DNA from: Paenibacillus glycanilyticus
GTDB taxonomy: Bacteria; Bacillota; Bacilli; Paenibacillales; Paenibacillaceae
Direction: 5' to 3'
Assembly (NCBI RefSeq): GCF_030161375.1
Contig: NZ_BSSQ01000016.1
Location: forward strand, 1 to 64,000
DNA: 64,000 bases
Of this stretch, positions 1 to 7,624 are shown piece after piece. The first letter of the stretch is position 1. Each line of letters opens with the position of its first letter. The notes under the pieces are model-generated. The model searched no databases. It was not told the DNA's origin and worked only from the letters and a program-made list of their open reading frames with translations. Both the position numbers and the translations under genes were made by a program.

Positions 1-2
1 AC

Positions 3-731
3 CGTGTCGTCTTGAACCGGACGGAAAGCCGGCTTATGATTCAAACAAGAAGAATTACTACGGTCGGCAATTTGATCAAAAATATAATCTCGTATTACGG
101 CTATTTCATTATCGGCATGCTTGTACTCGATGAATTTGGCGTACAGCTTGCACCGCTCTTGGCTGGCGCCGGGGTTATTGGTCTGGCGATCGGTTTTGGC
201 GCTCAAAGTCTGGTGAAAGATATTATTACAGGGTTCTTCATTATATTTGAGGATCAGTTCGCCGTTGGGGATGTCATACAGACCGGAACGTTCAAAGGAA
301 CGGTTGAGATGATCGGGCTTCGAGCCACGCGTATTCACAGCTGGACGGGAGAAGTACATATTATACCGAACGGCATGATTAATGAGGTTACGAACTTCTC
401 TTTGCACAATTCAATTGCGTTTATCGATGTATCGATCGGTTATGAAGAAGATGCGGAAAAGACGATTGCGATTATCCGTCGAGAGCTGGAGCGGTTCGAG
501 AACGATAACCTCGTTAAGCGGCCGGAAGTGCTTGGTATTCAGACTATGCTATCGACGGAAGTGAAAGTGCGCGTAACGGCAGAATGTCTGCCGAATACGA
601 ACGGCATAGTGGCGAGAGAGCTAAATGCTTATATCAAAAAGATAATGGACGGTCATGGGATTGATATCCCGTATCCGAGAATGGTAACGTATCATCGCAA
701 TGAAAGGGGCGGCGAAACGAATGGAGCGTAA
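3..731 (+). CDS. MscS-family mechanosensitive channel (5' truncated)
   Basis: Small-conductance mechanosensitive channel of the MscS family (YkuT-like), which releases solutes when the membrane is stretched. The reading frame is open from the first bases of the window and no convincing start or ribosome site precedes position 12, so the N-terminal membrane helices lie outside. What remains shows the pore-lining helix with its Gly/Ala-rich stretch (GAGVIGLAIGFGAQ), followed by the FEDQFAVGD segment and the cytoplasmic beta domain typical of the family. The 3' end overlaps the DUF951 gene by 11 bp, so the two are probably co-transcribed. The family call is firm; the ion preference cannot be read from sequence. 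Confidence 0.9.
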   Translation, partial: RVVLNRTESRLMIQTRRITTVGNLIKNIISYYGYFIIGMLVLDEFGVQLAPLLAGAGVIGLAIGFGAQSLVKDIITGFFIIFEDQFAVGDVIQTGTFKGTVEMIGLRATRIHSWTGEVHIIPNGMINEVTNFSLHNSIAFIDVSIGYEEDAEKTIAIIRRELERFENDNLVKRPEVLGIQTMLSTEVKVRVTAECLPNTNGIVARELNAYIKKIMDGHGIDIPYPRMVTYHRNERGGETNGA

Positions 732-939
732 ACAGTTTGAGCTTGGCGATATCGTTCAGATGAAAAAACAGCATCCTTGCGGATCCAACGAGATGGAGAT
801 TATCCGCATGGGGATGGATATTCGGATCAAATGCGTAGGCTGTAAGCATAGCGTTCTCATTCCTAGAGCAAAGTTCGAAAAAAACATGAAAAAAGTGCTG
901 CGCTCCGCTGCGGAAACGGAGCAGAGCGAGCAGTCTTAA
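721..939 (+). CDS. yyzM: DUF951 family protein (YyzM-like)
   Basis: A 72-residue conserved protein of unknown function, DUF951 family. The sequence runs MERKQFELGDIV, then HPCGSNEMEIIRMGMDIRIKC and GCKHSV, which is the family signature with conserved Cys residues that could bind metal. I chose the ATG at 721 because it gives the usual family N-terminus; an in-frame ATG at 700 would add seven residues from inside the mscS gene. In Bacillus this gene also lies close to rpsF. The 3' end is Glu/Ser-rich (ETEQSEQS). Confidence 0.88.
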   Translation: MERKQFELGDIVQMKKQHPCGSNEMEIIRMGMDIRIKCVGCKHSVLIPRAKFEKNMKKVLRSAAETEQSEQS

Positions 940-1006
940 TGTTTTTTTAAAAAACTGTTGCATTAGGACAAGGCCTGTGATAATATAGTTTTTGCTTGAT
1001 ACAAAC

Positions 1007-1097
1007 GGAGAGGTACCCAAGAGGCCCAAGGGGGCTGACTCGAAATCAGCTAGGCGTGTCAAAGCGTGCGTGGGTTCGAATCCCACCTTCTCCGCCA
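1007..1097 (+). tRNA. tRNA-Ser (anticodon CGA)
   Basis: A 91-nt serine tRNA with an encoded CCA end. The acceptor arms GGAGAGG and CTTCTCC pair with one G-T, followed by discriminator G and CCA. The anticodon stem GCTGA/TCAGC encloses loop CTCGAAA, so the anticodon is CGA and reads UCG. A long class II variable arm precedes the T arm GTGGG-TTCGAAT-CCCAC. Read directly from the bases. Confidence 0.96.
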
Positions 1098-1135
1098 TTT
1101 ATAGTCTATAACGCTAAGGCGGTTACATAAGAACG

Positions 1136-1167
1136 AAGCTCCTACGATTTATCGTAGGAGCTTTTTT
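1136..1167 (+). terminator. Intrinsic terminator after tRNA-Ser
   Basis: A 13-bp perfect stem (AAGCTCCTACGAT with its complement), a two-base loop and a run of six T. It ends the DUF951/tRNA transcript. Confidence 0.9.
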
Positions 1168-1210
1168 GTTTCATAATCATACGAATGATAAAAGAAACGG
1201 GTGAGTGGAC

Positions 1211-2515
1211 GTGTTTGATATAACAATTATAGGGGCCGGAGTTAGCGGGATTTTTGCCGCGCACGAATTAGCTACCAGCGGACGTAATATACTCATGCTT
1301 GATAAAGGAACAAAGCTGAATGATCGGCAAGACAGCTACATAGGGTTTGGGGGACTCGGGCTGTCCGAAGGCAAGTATAATTTCACGAACGATTTTGGGG
1401 GAGAGCTCGAGCATAAGACTGGCTATGATGCCGCGCTTAAGCTGATGGAGGATGTTGATGATCTATTATGCCGGTACGGAGGCAGCGAAGCCGAATTGTA
1501 CCATACCTTCGACCCGGAGTTAACTTCCCGGGCGCGCGAAGCGGGCTTTGGGGTGCTGACGACAAGAACCAGACATTTGGGAACCAAATTGTCCAAGCAA
1601 GTGTTGCAGCGCATGTATGATTATTTAGAGGCCCGGATTACGATGAAGTTTGAGGCAGAACCCGTACAGATCACGAGAAATTCGGATGGCCGTTTTGCAA
1701 TAGAATTACCGGATGGGACCATAGTGGAGACCGGAGAAATCATAATTGCCACCGGCCGAAGCGGGAATGAATGGCTGGCTAGACAGTGCCAATCGCTTCA
1801 GATTGGAGTAGGGGAAGCGAGGGTTGATTTGGGGCTTCGGGTGGAGATGAAAGGCAATCAGCTGGATTCAATCCTGAAGCATTCTTTCGAGACGAAACTT
1901 AGCTTTGCAGGAGATGACTATACGGCAACAACGTATTGCATGAATCCGAAAGGAAGGGTTGTCTTAAAGCTCCAGGAGGGACTTGCTATGCCTGACGGGC
2001 AAAACTACCGGGAGAAGGAGGATGGCAGTCCGAATCTGAATTTCACGTTATTTGTGCCTAGCCGTTTCCCGACTTTGGCGGAGGCAGACGCGTACTTGCG
2101 AGGTATCGTAAGGCGGATTAACCAAAACCGCCAACGCATCGCGGCACAAAGGCTGGGAGATCTTCGCGATCGGAGTGACAGCTCATCGGACAAAGGCACC
2201 AGAAGCGTCATACCGACTTTAGAAGCTGAATTTACGGATCTAAGGGATGAGGTGCCGGAACGTTATATCGAGGTTACCCTGGCTTTTCTAAAGGCGCTGG
2301 AGACGCTGCTGGGCGAGCCAATCGACGAAGATACGATTCTATATGCCATAGACGGCAAATTGTATTCGCCGGCGATCGAAACAAGCGAAACTTTCGAAAC
2401 AAGGGTGAAGGGGTTATATATAATTGGCGATTGCTCCGGGACTACCCATTCCTTATCGCAAGCTGCGGCTAGCGGCGTATACGTAGGGAGATGGCTGGCT
2501 GGTCGGGATCGTTAA
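1211..2515 (+). CDS. FAD-dependent dehydrogenase (COG2509-like)
   Basis: Predicted FAD-dependent oxidoreductase of the uncharacterised dehydrogenase group. The N-terminus has a Rossmann FAD fingerprint (IIGAGVSGIFAAHEL), the middle has an IIATGRSG segment, and the C-terminus has GDCSGTTHSLSQAAASG, the second FAD contact. Substrate and redox partner cannot be told. The start is uncertain: GTG 1211 has GGGTGAG six bases upstream, while GTG 1205 would add two residues with a poorer ribosome site. The gene is monocistronic between two strong terminators. Confidence 0.8.
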   Translation: MFDITIIGAGVSGIFAAHELATSGRNILMLDKGTKLNDRQDSYIGFGGLGLSEGKYNFTNDFGGELEHKTGYDAALKLMEDVDDLLCRYGGSEAELYHTFDPELTSRAREAGFGVLTTRTRHLGTKLSKQVLQRMYDYLEARITMKFEAEPVQITRNSDGRFAIELPDGTIVETGEIIIATGRSGNEWLARQCQSLQIGVGEARVDLGLRVEMKGNQLDSILKHSFETKLSFAGDDYTATTYCMNPKGRVVLKLQEGLAMPDGQNYREKEDGSPNLNFTLFVPSRFPTLAEADAYLRGIVRRINQNRQRIAAQRLGDLRDRSDSSSDKGTRSVIPTLEAEFTDLRDEVPERYIEVTLAFLKALETLLGEPIDEDTILYAIDGKLYSPAIETSETFETRVKGLYIIGDCSGTTHSLSQAAASGVYVGRWLAGRDR

Positions 2516-2550
2516 GACGAGTAGTATAAAATGAAAAGGAAGACATAAAA

Positions 2551-2576
2551 AAAGGGACTCTCGCGAGTCCCTTTTT
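2551..2576 (+). terminator. Intrinsic terminator
   Basis: Ten-bp perfect stem AAAGGGACTC/GAGTCCCTTT, loop TCGC, then T residues. It closes the FAD dehydrogenase gene. The A-rich 5' flank could also let it serve the minus-strand gene. Confidence 0.9.
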
Positions 2577-2867
2577 CGACGGTGTTGTAAGTTTCGAATT
2601 CCCACATCCATACGGGCAGAAAACCAGGTGCAATAATCACAGATCGGTACACAATTCCATCAGGTATCGCTTATCCGATCGTGGTTTGCTCGTGTGTTAC
2701 AGCAACGTGTATTTAGCACAACGCCTCGCTTCTTAAGTGATGAGTAGTAGATAAATTCTTTTAGTAGTCCTTGCCCCTATTCAGGTCCAATGGAACCACA
2801 CCTCTCTTCACCGTCGATACTTATAATGTCCGGGATGCCTTGATGTTATTCGGGATAGTTGAAAAAA
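2577..2867. other. Intergenic stretch without a recognised gene
   Basis: About 290 bp between the FAD dehydrogenase terminator and the end of the minus-strand YjzC-like gene. No open frame with a credible ribosome site, no tRNA and no clear hairpin was seen. A TATAAT-like hexamer near 2822 lacks a good -35. Confidence 0.5.
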
Positions 2868-3050
2868 TTAATGAGCCATCCGTTTCCACTTGCGTTCATG
2901 ATTAGAGGTATCCGGGAATCTCTGGCCGCGCTTAAGTTCAACCTTCTTCGGATTGTTAACGCCCATGTGGTAGGAATTAACGCCTGTCTCAATATAGGTG
3001 CCGTCGTTTGGCGCGTGATCGCCAGGGGAAAACAATGTCCATTCACCCAT
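2868..3050 (-). CDS. YjzC-like small protein
   Basis: A 60-residue protein similar in layout to Bacillus YjzC: an N-terminal SPGDHAPNDGTYIE segment, then NPKKVELKRGQRFPDTSNHERKW. In YjzC-family proteins this gap of about 12 residues before the NP-K motif and the P-x-x-SNH ending are conserved. The function is unknown. A near-perfect ribosome site (AAGGAGGTG) lies eight bases before the ATG on the minus strand, which supports expression. It is transcribed divergently from rpsF. Confidence 0.8.
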   Translation of the reverse strand: MGEWTLFSPGDHAPNDGTYIETGVNSYHMGVNNPKKVELKRGQRFPDTSNHERKWKRMAH

Positions 3051-3134
3051 ACTTGTTCACCTCCTTGTCCGATTTATAGTATGGACTGAAGAAGGCGGGG
3101 ACATGAAAGGCAGAAATCGGGAGCGCCTGATGAC

Positions 3135-3163
3135 TTGTCAATGTGTAGGCGTTTTGCTATACT
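3135..3163 (+). promoter_or_regulatory. SigA promoter of rpsF-ssb-rpsR
   Basis: TTGTCA and TATACT separated by 17 bases, about 75 bases before the rpsF start codon. This predicts a leader of roughly 65 nt. Confidence 0.75.
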
Positions 3164-3170
3164 GTGTAGA

Positions 3171-3217
3171 TGCGAGTAATAATCTCGCTCCTTGCCCTTT
3201 CGAGGGCCGCTTAGTCC
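3171..3217 (+). promoter_or_regulatory. Structured rpsF leader, possible S6:S18 binding site
   Basis: The leader holds two small hairpins: GCGAG/CTCGC around TAATAAT, and GCCCT/AGGGC closed by a UUCG-type tetraloop. The second is followed by CCGCTTAGTCC. Bacterial rpsF leaders often carry an S6:S18-binding structure with an exposed CCG that gives autogenous control. The placement fits that, but the exact consensus fold was not confirmed by eye. Confidence 0.45.
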
Positions 3218-3235
3218 AAAAGGAGGTGAAACACA

Positions 3236-3520
3236 ATGCGCAAATATGAAGTGATGTACATCATTCGTCCGGACGTTGAGCAAGAAAACGTTCAAGCCAT
3301 CGTCGACAAATTCAGTGGCATCATTAACAATGGCGGGGAAGTCACGAAGCAAGATGTGATCGGTAAACGCCGTCTTGCGTATGAGATCAATAAGATTCGT
3401 GATGGTTACTACGTTCTGGTTCATTTCAACGCGAACAACGAAGTTGTTAATGAGCTTGACCGCATCATGAAAATTACGGATGAAGTTATCCGTTTCTTGA
3501 TCGTCAGAGACGTTGCTTAA
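3236..3520 (+). CDS. rpsF: 30S ribosomal protein S6
   Basis: Ribosomal protein S6, which sits beside S18 on the small-subunit platform. The 94 residues start MRKYEVMYIIRPD and contain the conserved GKRRLAYEI and DGYYVLVHF segments, full length for the family. The ribosome site AAAGGAGGTG is excellent. It is first in the conserved rpsF-ssb-rpsR operon. Confidence 0.98.
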   Translation: MRKYEVMYIIRPDVEQENVQAIVDKFSGIINNGGEVTKQDVIGKRRLAYEINKIRDGYYVLVHFNANNEVVNELDRIMKITDEVIRFLIVRDVA

Positions 3521-3556
3521 TCCACGCTAGATGTTCGATTGGGAGGTCCAGAGGCG

Positions 3557-4084
3557 ATGTTGAATCGTGTAATACTGATTGGCAGATTAACAAGAGATCC
3601 CGAATTGCGTTATACACCTGCGGGTGTAGCGGTTACGCAATTTACGATAGCAGTAGACCGGCCGTTTACGAGCGGTCAGGGCGAGCGCGAAGCGGATTTT
3701 ATTCCGGTCGTAACTTGGCGGCAGCTGGCTGAGACATGCGCCAATTACTTGCGTAAAGGTCGCTTAACAGCGGTAGAAGGACGCATTCAAGTGCGTAACT
3801 ACGAGAACAACGAAGGCAAACGCGTCTATGTGACGGAAGTTATTGCCGATAACGTTCGCTTCTTGGAATCTAACCGTGAAGGCGGAGCTCCGCAAGAGAG
3901 TGGCAGTTATGCTGGAAGCAACAACAGCGGCGGAGGATCTTTTGGCGGCGGCGGTAACGCTCCATATGGCGGCGGTAACGGCGGCGGAAGCAAGCCTAGT
4001 ACTCCACGCAACAACAACAGCCGTGATCCGTTCTCGGATGACGGTCGACCAATCGATATATCGGAAGATGACTTGCCATTTTAA
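3557..4084 (+). CDS. ssb: Single-stranded DNA-binding protein
   Basis: SSB coats single-stranded DNA in replication and repair. The OB fold begins [19 protein letters not shown]. After about residue 110 a Gly/Ser/Asn-rich flexible linker leads to the acidic tip DISEDDLPF, which recruits partner proteins. At 175 residues it is normal length. ATG 3557 was chosen over an in-frame TTG at 3539 because GGGAGGT sits just upstream and the protein then starts as SSBs do. It is co-transcribed with rpsF and rpsR. Confidence 0.97.
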   Translation: MLNRVILIGRLTRDPELRYTPAGVAVTQFTIAVDRPFTSGQGEREADFIPVVTWRQLAETCANYLRKGRLTAVEGRIQVRNYENNEGKRVYVTEVIADNVRFLESNREGGAPQESGSYAGSNNSGGGSFGGGGNAPYGGGNGGGSKPSTPRNNNSRDPFSDDGRPIDISEDDLPF

Positions 4085-4102
4085 TTGAAAGGATGGGTTC
4101 GA

Positions 4103-4387
4103 ATGAGCTTCAAGCAAAGAGAAGGCGGAGACGGAGAGCGTCCAGAGCGCAAATTCGGCGGCCGCAAAGGCGGACGCAACAAACGCCGTAAAGTATGTTT
4201 CTTCACTGTGAACAAAATTGCTCACATTGACTATAAAGATACGGATCTGCTCAAAAAGTTCATCAGCGAGCGCGGCAAAATCTTGCCACGTCGTGTGACT
4301 GGAACTAGCGCTAAATACCAACGTCTGCTGACGGTTGCTATCAAGCGTGCTCGTACTGTAGCATTGCTGCCGTACACTACTGAGTAG
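4103..4387 (+). CDS. rpsR: 30S ribosomal protein S18
   Basis: Ribosomal protein S18, the partner of S6. The core [19 protein letters not shown] and the ending [20 protein letters not shown] are diagnostic. The N-terminus is a basic, Gly-rich extension. The start at 4103 follows GAAAGGATGG by a usual distance; the ATG at 4085 would add six residues. Last gene of the operon, followed by a terminator. Confidence 0.97.
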   Translation: MSFKQREGGDGERPERKFGGRKGGRNKRRKVCFFTVNKIAHIDYKDTDLLKKFISERGKILPRRVTGTSAKYQRLLTVAIKRARTVALLPYTTE

Positions 4388-4396
4388 TATGTGAAG

Positions 4397-4436
4397 AAAA
4401 GCCTGTTGGGACTAACGTCCCGATGGGCTTTTTTTT
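4397..4436 (+). terminator. Intrinsic terminator of the rpsF operon
   Basis: AAAAGCC...GGGCTTTT stem with inner GGGAC/GTCCC pairing and a run of eight T. Confidence 0.9.
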
Positions 4437-4468
4437 CGTTTTTCTGTACCCAATTCAAAAAATAGGAA

Positions 4469-4497
4469 TTGATCATTTGGCGGAAGAGGAATACAAT
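4469..4497 (+). promoter_or_regulatory. Putative SigA promoter of yjlC-ndh
   Basis: TTGATC and TACAAT with a 17-base spacer. Transcription would begin near 4504, about 135 bases before the yjlC start and upstream of the Rex-type site. Confidence 0.55.
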
Positions 4498-4543
4498 AAG
4501 ATGTAGTTCGTGCATATAAGTCGGCGATGATGGTAGTGCTTCA

Positions 4544-4561
4544 TTGTGAATAATTTCACTT
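4544..4561. promoter_or_regulatory. Rex operator
   Basis: The 18 bases read TTGTGAA-TAAT-TTCACTT. The redox repressor Rex binds TTGTGAA-N4-TTCACAA in Gram-positive bacteria, so 16 of 18 positions fit and the inner core is perfect. Rex represses yjlC-ndh in Bacillus subtilis, and the downstream pair here is the same. When NADH rises, Rex would release the site and NADH dehydrogenase would increase. Confidence 0.8.
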
Positions 4562-4639
4562 TAAATGACAGATGTGGAATGACGGCTTATGCAAGTAAAT
4601 CAACTGATCGATTACAGATGGAAAGAGGGATGCATTCGT

Positions 4640-5065
4640 ATGTCTGAAACCGTAACGAAATTACCTGAAGAATCCGGCTCTGTACGTGAACTGGACGTGC
4701 TCGAGCAACTGCTGAAACCAGAGATTCAGCAATCGCTGACTCAACTGGTGGAACACCTGCCTAAGCTTGCAGAACTGGTGACTTTGCTCACTAAAGCTTA
4801 TGATGTAGCTACAACTGTAGCTAACGACAAAGTTCTTGTGAACGATATGGTTCACGGCTTTGGCGAATTCGTTAAACCAATCGTAGACACGACTAAAGGC
4901 ATCGCTAACGCAGCTGTTGAAGCTGGCGACCGCGCAGCACAAGCCGACAACTCTACAATTGGTCTCTTTGGCATTCTGAAAATGCTGAAGGATCCGCAAG
5001 TACAAGCAACGCTTCGTTTCGCACAATCGTTCCTGAACGTATTGGCTGAGCGTAAAAACGGTTAA
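4640..5065 (+). CDS. yjlC: DUF1641 protein YjlC
   Basis: A 141-residue DUF1641 protein, matching Bacillus YjlC in size and position directly before ndh. It is largely helical, with ELDVLEQLLKPEIQQSLTQLVEHLPKLAELV and a central GFGEFVKPIVDTTKGIANAA. The biochemical role is unknown; the fixed linkage to ndh and the shared Rex site suggest a part in NADH oxidation. ATG 4640 has an AGAGGGA site upstream; a frame-compatible ATG at 4589 has none. Confidence 0.88.
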   Translation: MSETVTKLPEESGSVRELDVLEQLLKPEIQQSLTQLVEHLPKLAELVTLLTKAYDVATTVANDKVLVNDMVHGFGEFVKPIVDTTKGIANAAVEAGDRAAQADNSTIGLFGILKMLKDPQVQATLRFAQSFLNVLAERKNG

Positions 5066-5088
5066 TCATACAAGAGCGGAGGGTAAAC

Positions 5089-6267
5089 ATGGCTAAGCAA
5101 ATTCTAATCCTTGGCGGCGGTTATGGCGGTCTTCTTAGCGCACTGACAGCTCGCAAATATATTTCGGCTGAAGAAGCTGAAATCACACTGATCAACAAAA
5201 CTCCTTACCACCAAATCATCACTGAGCTTCACCGTCTGGCTGTAAGCGGCGTGAATGAAGGTAACGTGGCACTTCCTTTGGACAAACTGCTCAAGGGCAA
5301 ATCAATCAACCTGGTTATCGATACCGTTGACAACATTGATCCAGAGAAAAAACAAGTGAAGCTGGCTGGCAACGGCACTGTAAGATATGATCAACTGGTC
5401 ATTGCTCTCGGCGGCGAAACAGCATTCTTTGGTATTCCAGGTCTGGAAGAAAACTCCCTGACGCTGAAATCCGTTGAAGAAGCGAAAGCGGTTAGCGCGC
5501 ATATCCAAAACCGCATTGCAGCTTACGCGCAAACGAAAAACAAAGCAGACGCAACAATCGTTGTTGGCGGCGGCGGCCTGACAGGCATCGAGCTGATCGG
5601 CGAGATCGTTGACATGCTTCCTAAATGGTGCGAGCAATACGGCGTTGACAAGAGCGAAATCTCCTTGTACAACATCGAAGCTGGTCCAACAATTCTGATG
5701 GGCTTCCCTGCTGACCTGCTTGAGCGCGCGAAATCCAGCCTGACTAACCGTGGCGTTAACCTGATCATGGGTGTAGCGGTAACGGAAGTTCAAGGCAACA
5801 CGGTTATGCTGAAAGACGGCAGCTCGATCGAAACGAATACATTCGTTTGGACAGGCGGCGTAACAGGCAACCCTGTAGTAGCTAATTGTGGAATCGAAGT
5901 GAACCGCGGCCGTGCATCGGTAACGGAATTCCTGCAATCGACATCCCACTCGGATATCTTCCTGGCTGGCGACAACGCGTTCGTTATGGGTCCAGAAGGC
6001 CGTCCTTACCCGCCAAGCGCGCAAATCGCATGGCAAATGGGCGAGTACATCGGTTACAACCTGTTCGCGCAAGCGAAAGGTCTGCCGATGAAATCGTTCC
6101 AATTCGTTAACTCCGGCGTACTTGCGAGCCTTGGCCGCAAAGACGCAATTGGCACAATTGGTGCTAGCCAGCTGAAACTGAAAGGTACTGCGGCTACACT
6201 GATGAAAGAAGCAAGTAACGTTCGTTACCTGACTCACGTTAACGGTCTGTTCTCGTTCTTGAAATAA
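5089..6267 (+). CDS. ndh: Type II NADH dehydrogenase
   Basis: Non-proton-pumping NADH:menaquinone oxidoreductase, a peripheral membrane flavoprotein that feeds electrons to the respiratory chain. The FAD fingerprint ILGGGYGGLLSAL is at the N-terminus, the NADH-binding VVGGGGLTGIELIGE is near residue 165, and LAGDNAF near residue 290 is the second FAD contact. The length of 392 residues equals the Bacillus Ndh I recall. It lies 23 bp after yjlC and is probably in the same Rex-controlled transcript. Confidence 0.93.
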   Translation: MAKQILILGGGYGGLLSALTARKYISAEEAEITLINKTPYHQIITELHRLAVSGVNEGNVALPLDKLLKGKSINLVIDTVDNIDPEKKQVKLAGNGTVRYDQLVIALGGETAFFGIPGLEENSLTLKSVEEAKAVSAHIQNRIAAYAQTKNKADATIVVGGGGLTGIELIGEIVDMLPKWCEQYGVDKSEISLYNIEAGPTILMGFPADLLERAKSSLTNRGVNLIMGVAVTEVQGNTVMLKDGSSIETNTFVWTGGVTGNPVVANCGIEVNRGRASVTEFLQSTSHSDIFLAGDNAFVMGPEGRPYPPSAQIAWQMGEYIGYNLFAQAKGLPMKSFQFVNSGVLASLGRKDAIGTIGASQLKLKGTAATLMKEASNVRYLTHVNGLFSFLK

Positions 6268-6337
6268 TATTTCTTGCGGAAAACGAAACCGATTCTCGGT
6301 TCGCCCGTATGAATATGAAAATACGCATGACCTGGAG

Positions 6338-6360
6338 GAGCCTGCCACAGCGGGCTCTTT
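6338..6360 (+). terminator. First terminator after ndh
   Basis: Eight-bp stem GAGCCTGC/GCGGGCTC (one T-G pair), loop CACA, then TTT. A weak T tail, but backed up by a second hairpin 15 bases on. Confidence 0.6.
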
Positions 6361-6374
6361 CTGTCTATTTTTGG

Positions 6375-6402
6375 GGAGCCTGCATAGTTGCAGGCTCCTT
6401 TT
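6375..6402 (+). terminator. Second terminator after ndh
   Basis: Ten-bp perfect stem GGAGCCTGCA/TGCAGGCTCC, loop TAGT, then TTTT. It separates ndh from the antiporter gene. Confidence 0.8.
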
Positions 6403-6433
6403 GTCATGCTTAAAAGAAGGAGGAACGTTCGAC

Positions 6434-7579
6434 ATGGAGTTCATTCTCTACCTTGCGATTATATTGATTGCAACCAAATTGGCAGGCGCGTTATCGGTCA
6501 AGCTTGGGCAGCCAGCCGTGCTTGGCAAGCTGCTTGCCGGCATTATTATTGGCCCCGCATTGCTCGGGTGGATTCATCCGGATGATTTTATCGGGCATTT
6601 CTCTGAGATTGGCGTACTGCTGTTGATGTTCATAGCTGGACTAGAGACCGATCTTGATCAGCTCAAGAGCAATTGGAAAGCTTCGTTTGCGGTAGCGCTT
6701 GGAGGAATTCTTCTTCCCTTTGTTGGCGGGTATGGGATGGGGAAAGCCTTTGGGTTAACGAGCGGACAATCGATGTTCCTTGGTCTCTTAATGTGCGCAA
6801 CCTCCGTCAGTATTTCTGTTCAGACGCTGAAGGAAATGAACAAGCTTCAAACGCGGGAAGGGACCACGATTCTTGGCGCAGCCGTTGTTGACGATGTCGT
6901 TGTCGTGATTCTGCTCGCGGTGATGATGAGCGTGTTATTGCCTGTATCGGATGTATCCATTGGACTTGTGATCGGCAAGAAGTTGATCTTTTTTGCGGTA
7001 GTGTTAGTTGCGGGATGGCTGCTTGTACCGCGGTTTCTGAAGTGGTTTGAGCCGCTTAAAGTGACGGAAGCCGTCATGAGCGCAGGGCTGATCGTATGTT
7101 TTGCTTTCTCCTATTTTGCCGAAGAGATGGGGATTGCGGGTATTATCGGGGCGTTTGCCGCAGGGATTGCCATATCCCAAACGAAGTTTAAACATCAGGT
7201 GGAATCCAAAATCGAACCGATTGCCTTTACGTTGTTTGTACCGGTGTTTTTTGTCAGCATCGGGCTGCATATTACGTTTGACGGCGTAGGGGAGCAGTTA
7301 TGGTTTATTATTCTGTTAACGATAGTCGCTTGCATAACTAAATTAATCGGTGGCGGTGTAGGAGCGAGGCTGACGGGCTTTGATAACCGCTCTTCGCTGG
7401 CGATTGGGGCAGGAATGGTATCCCGGGGCGAAGTCGCCCTCATCATTGCGGCCTCGGGTCTGGAGTCGGGCCTGCTGTTACAGAAATACTTTACGTCAAT
7501 TGTGCTTGTCGTTATCCTAACCACGCTTATTACACCGCCGCTTCTCAAGATGACATTGAAGGAGCGCCAGCGGGCATAA
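6434..7579 (+). CDS. Kef-type cation:proton antiporter
   Basis: Monovalent cation:proton antiporter of the CPA2 (KefB/NapA-like) family, 381 residues with about twelve membrane helices. Visible family marks are GQPAVLGKLLAGIIIGPALLG, the ATSVSISVQTLKEM helix and GAAVVDDVVVVILLAV, where the adjacent Asp residues are the likely ion site. No TrkA-N or other regulatory tail is attached. ATG 6434 follows AAGGAGG. Whether it moves Na or K cannot be decided. Confidence 0.88.
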   Translation: MEFILYLAIILIATKLAGALSVKLGQPAVLGKLLAGIIIGPALLGWIHPDDFIGHFSEIGVLLLMFIAGLETDLDQLKSNWKASFAVALGGILLPFVGGYGMGKAFGLTSGQSMFLGLLMCATSVSISVQTLKEMNKLQTREGTTILGAAVVDDVVVVILLAVMMSVLLPVSDVSIGLVIGKKLIFFAVVLVAGWLLVPRFLKWFEPLKVTEAVMSAGLIVCFAFSYFAEEMGIAGIIGAFAAGIAISQTKFKHQVESKIEPIAFTLFVPVFFVSIGLHITFDGVGEQLWFIILLTIVACITKLIGGGVGARLTGFDNRSSLAIGAGMVSRGEVALIIAASGLESGLLLQKYFTSIVLVVILTTLITPPLLKMTLKERQRA

Positions 7580-7583
7580 ATAG

Positions 7584-7612
7584 AAAAGGCAGCCTTAAGC
7601 GGCTGCCTTTTC
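7584..7612. terminator. Bidirectional terminator
   Basis: AAAAGGCAGCC/GGCTGCCTTTT stem with a short TTAAGC loop and T runs on both strands. It lies between two convergent genes and should serve both. Confidence 0.85.
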
Positions 7613-7624
7613 TCGTTTATAAAG

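Noticed and set aside
5302-6444. A 380-codon open frame on the minus strand across ndh
   Set aside because: It lies wholly antisense to ndh, has no family motif or ribosome site, and comes from codon bias in ndh.
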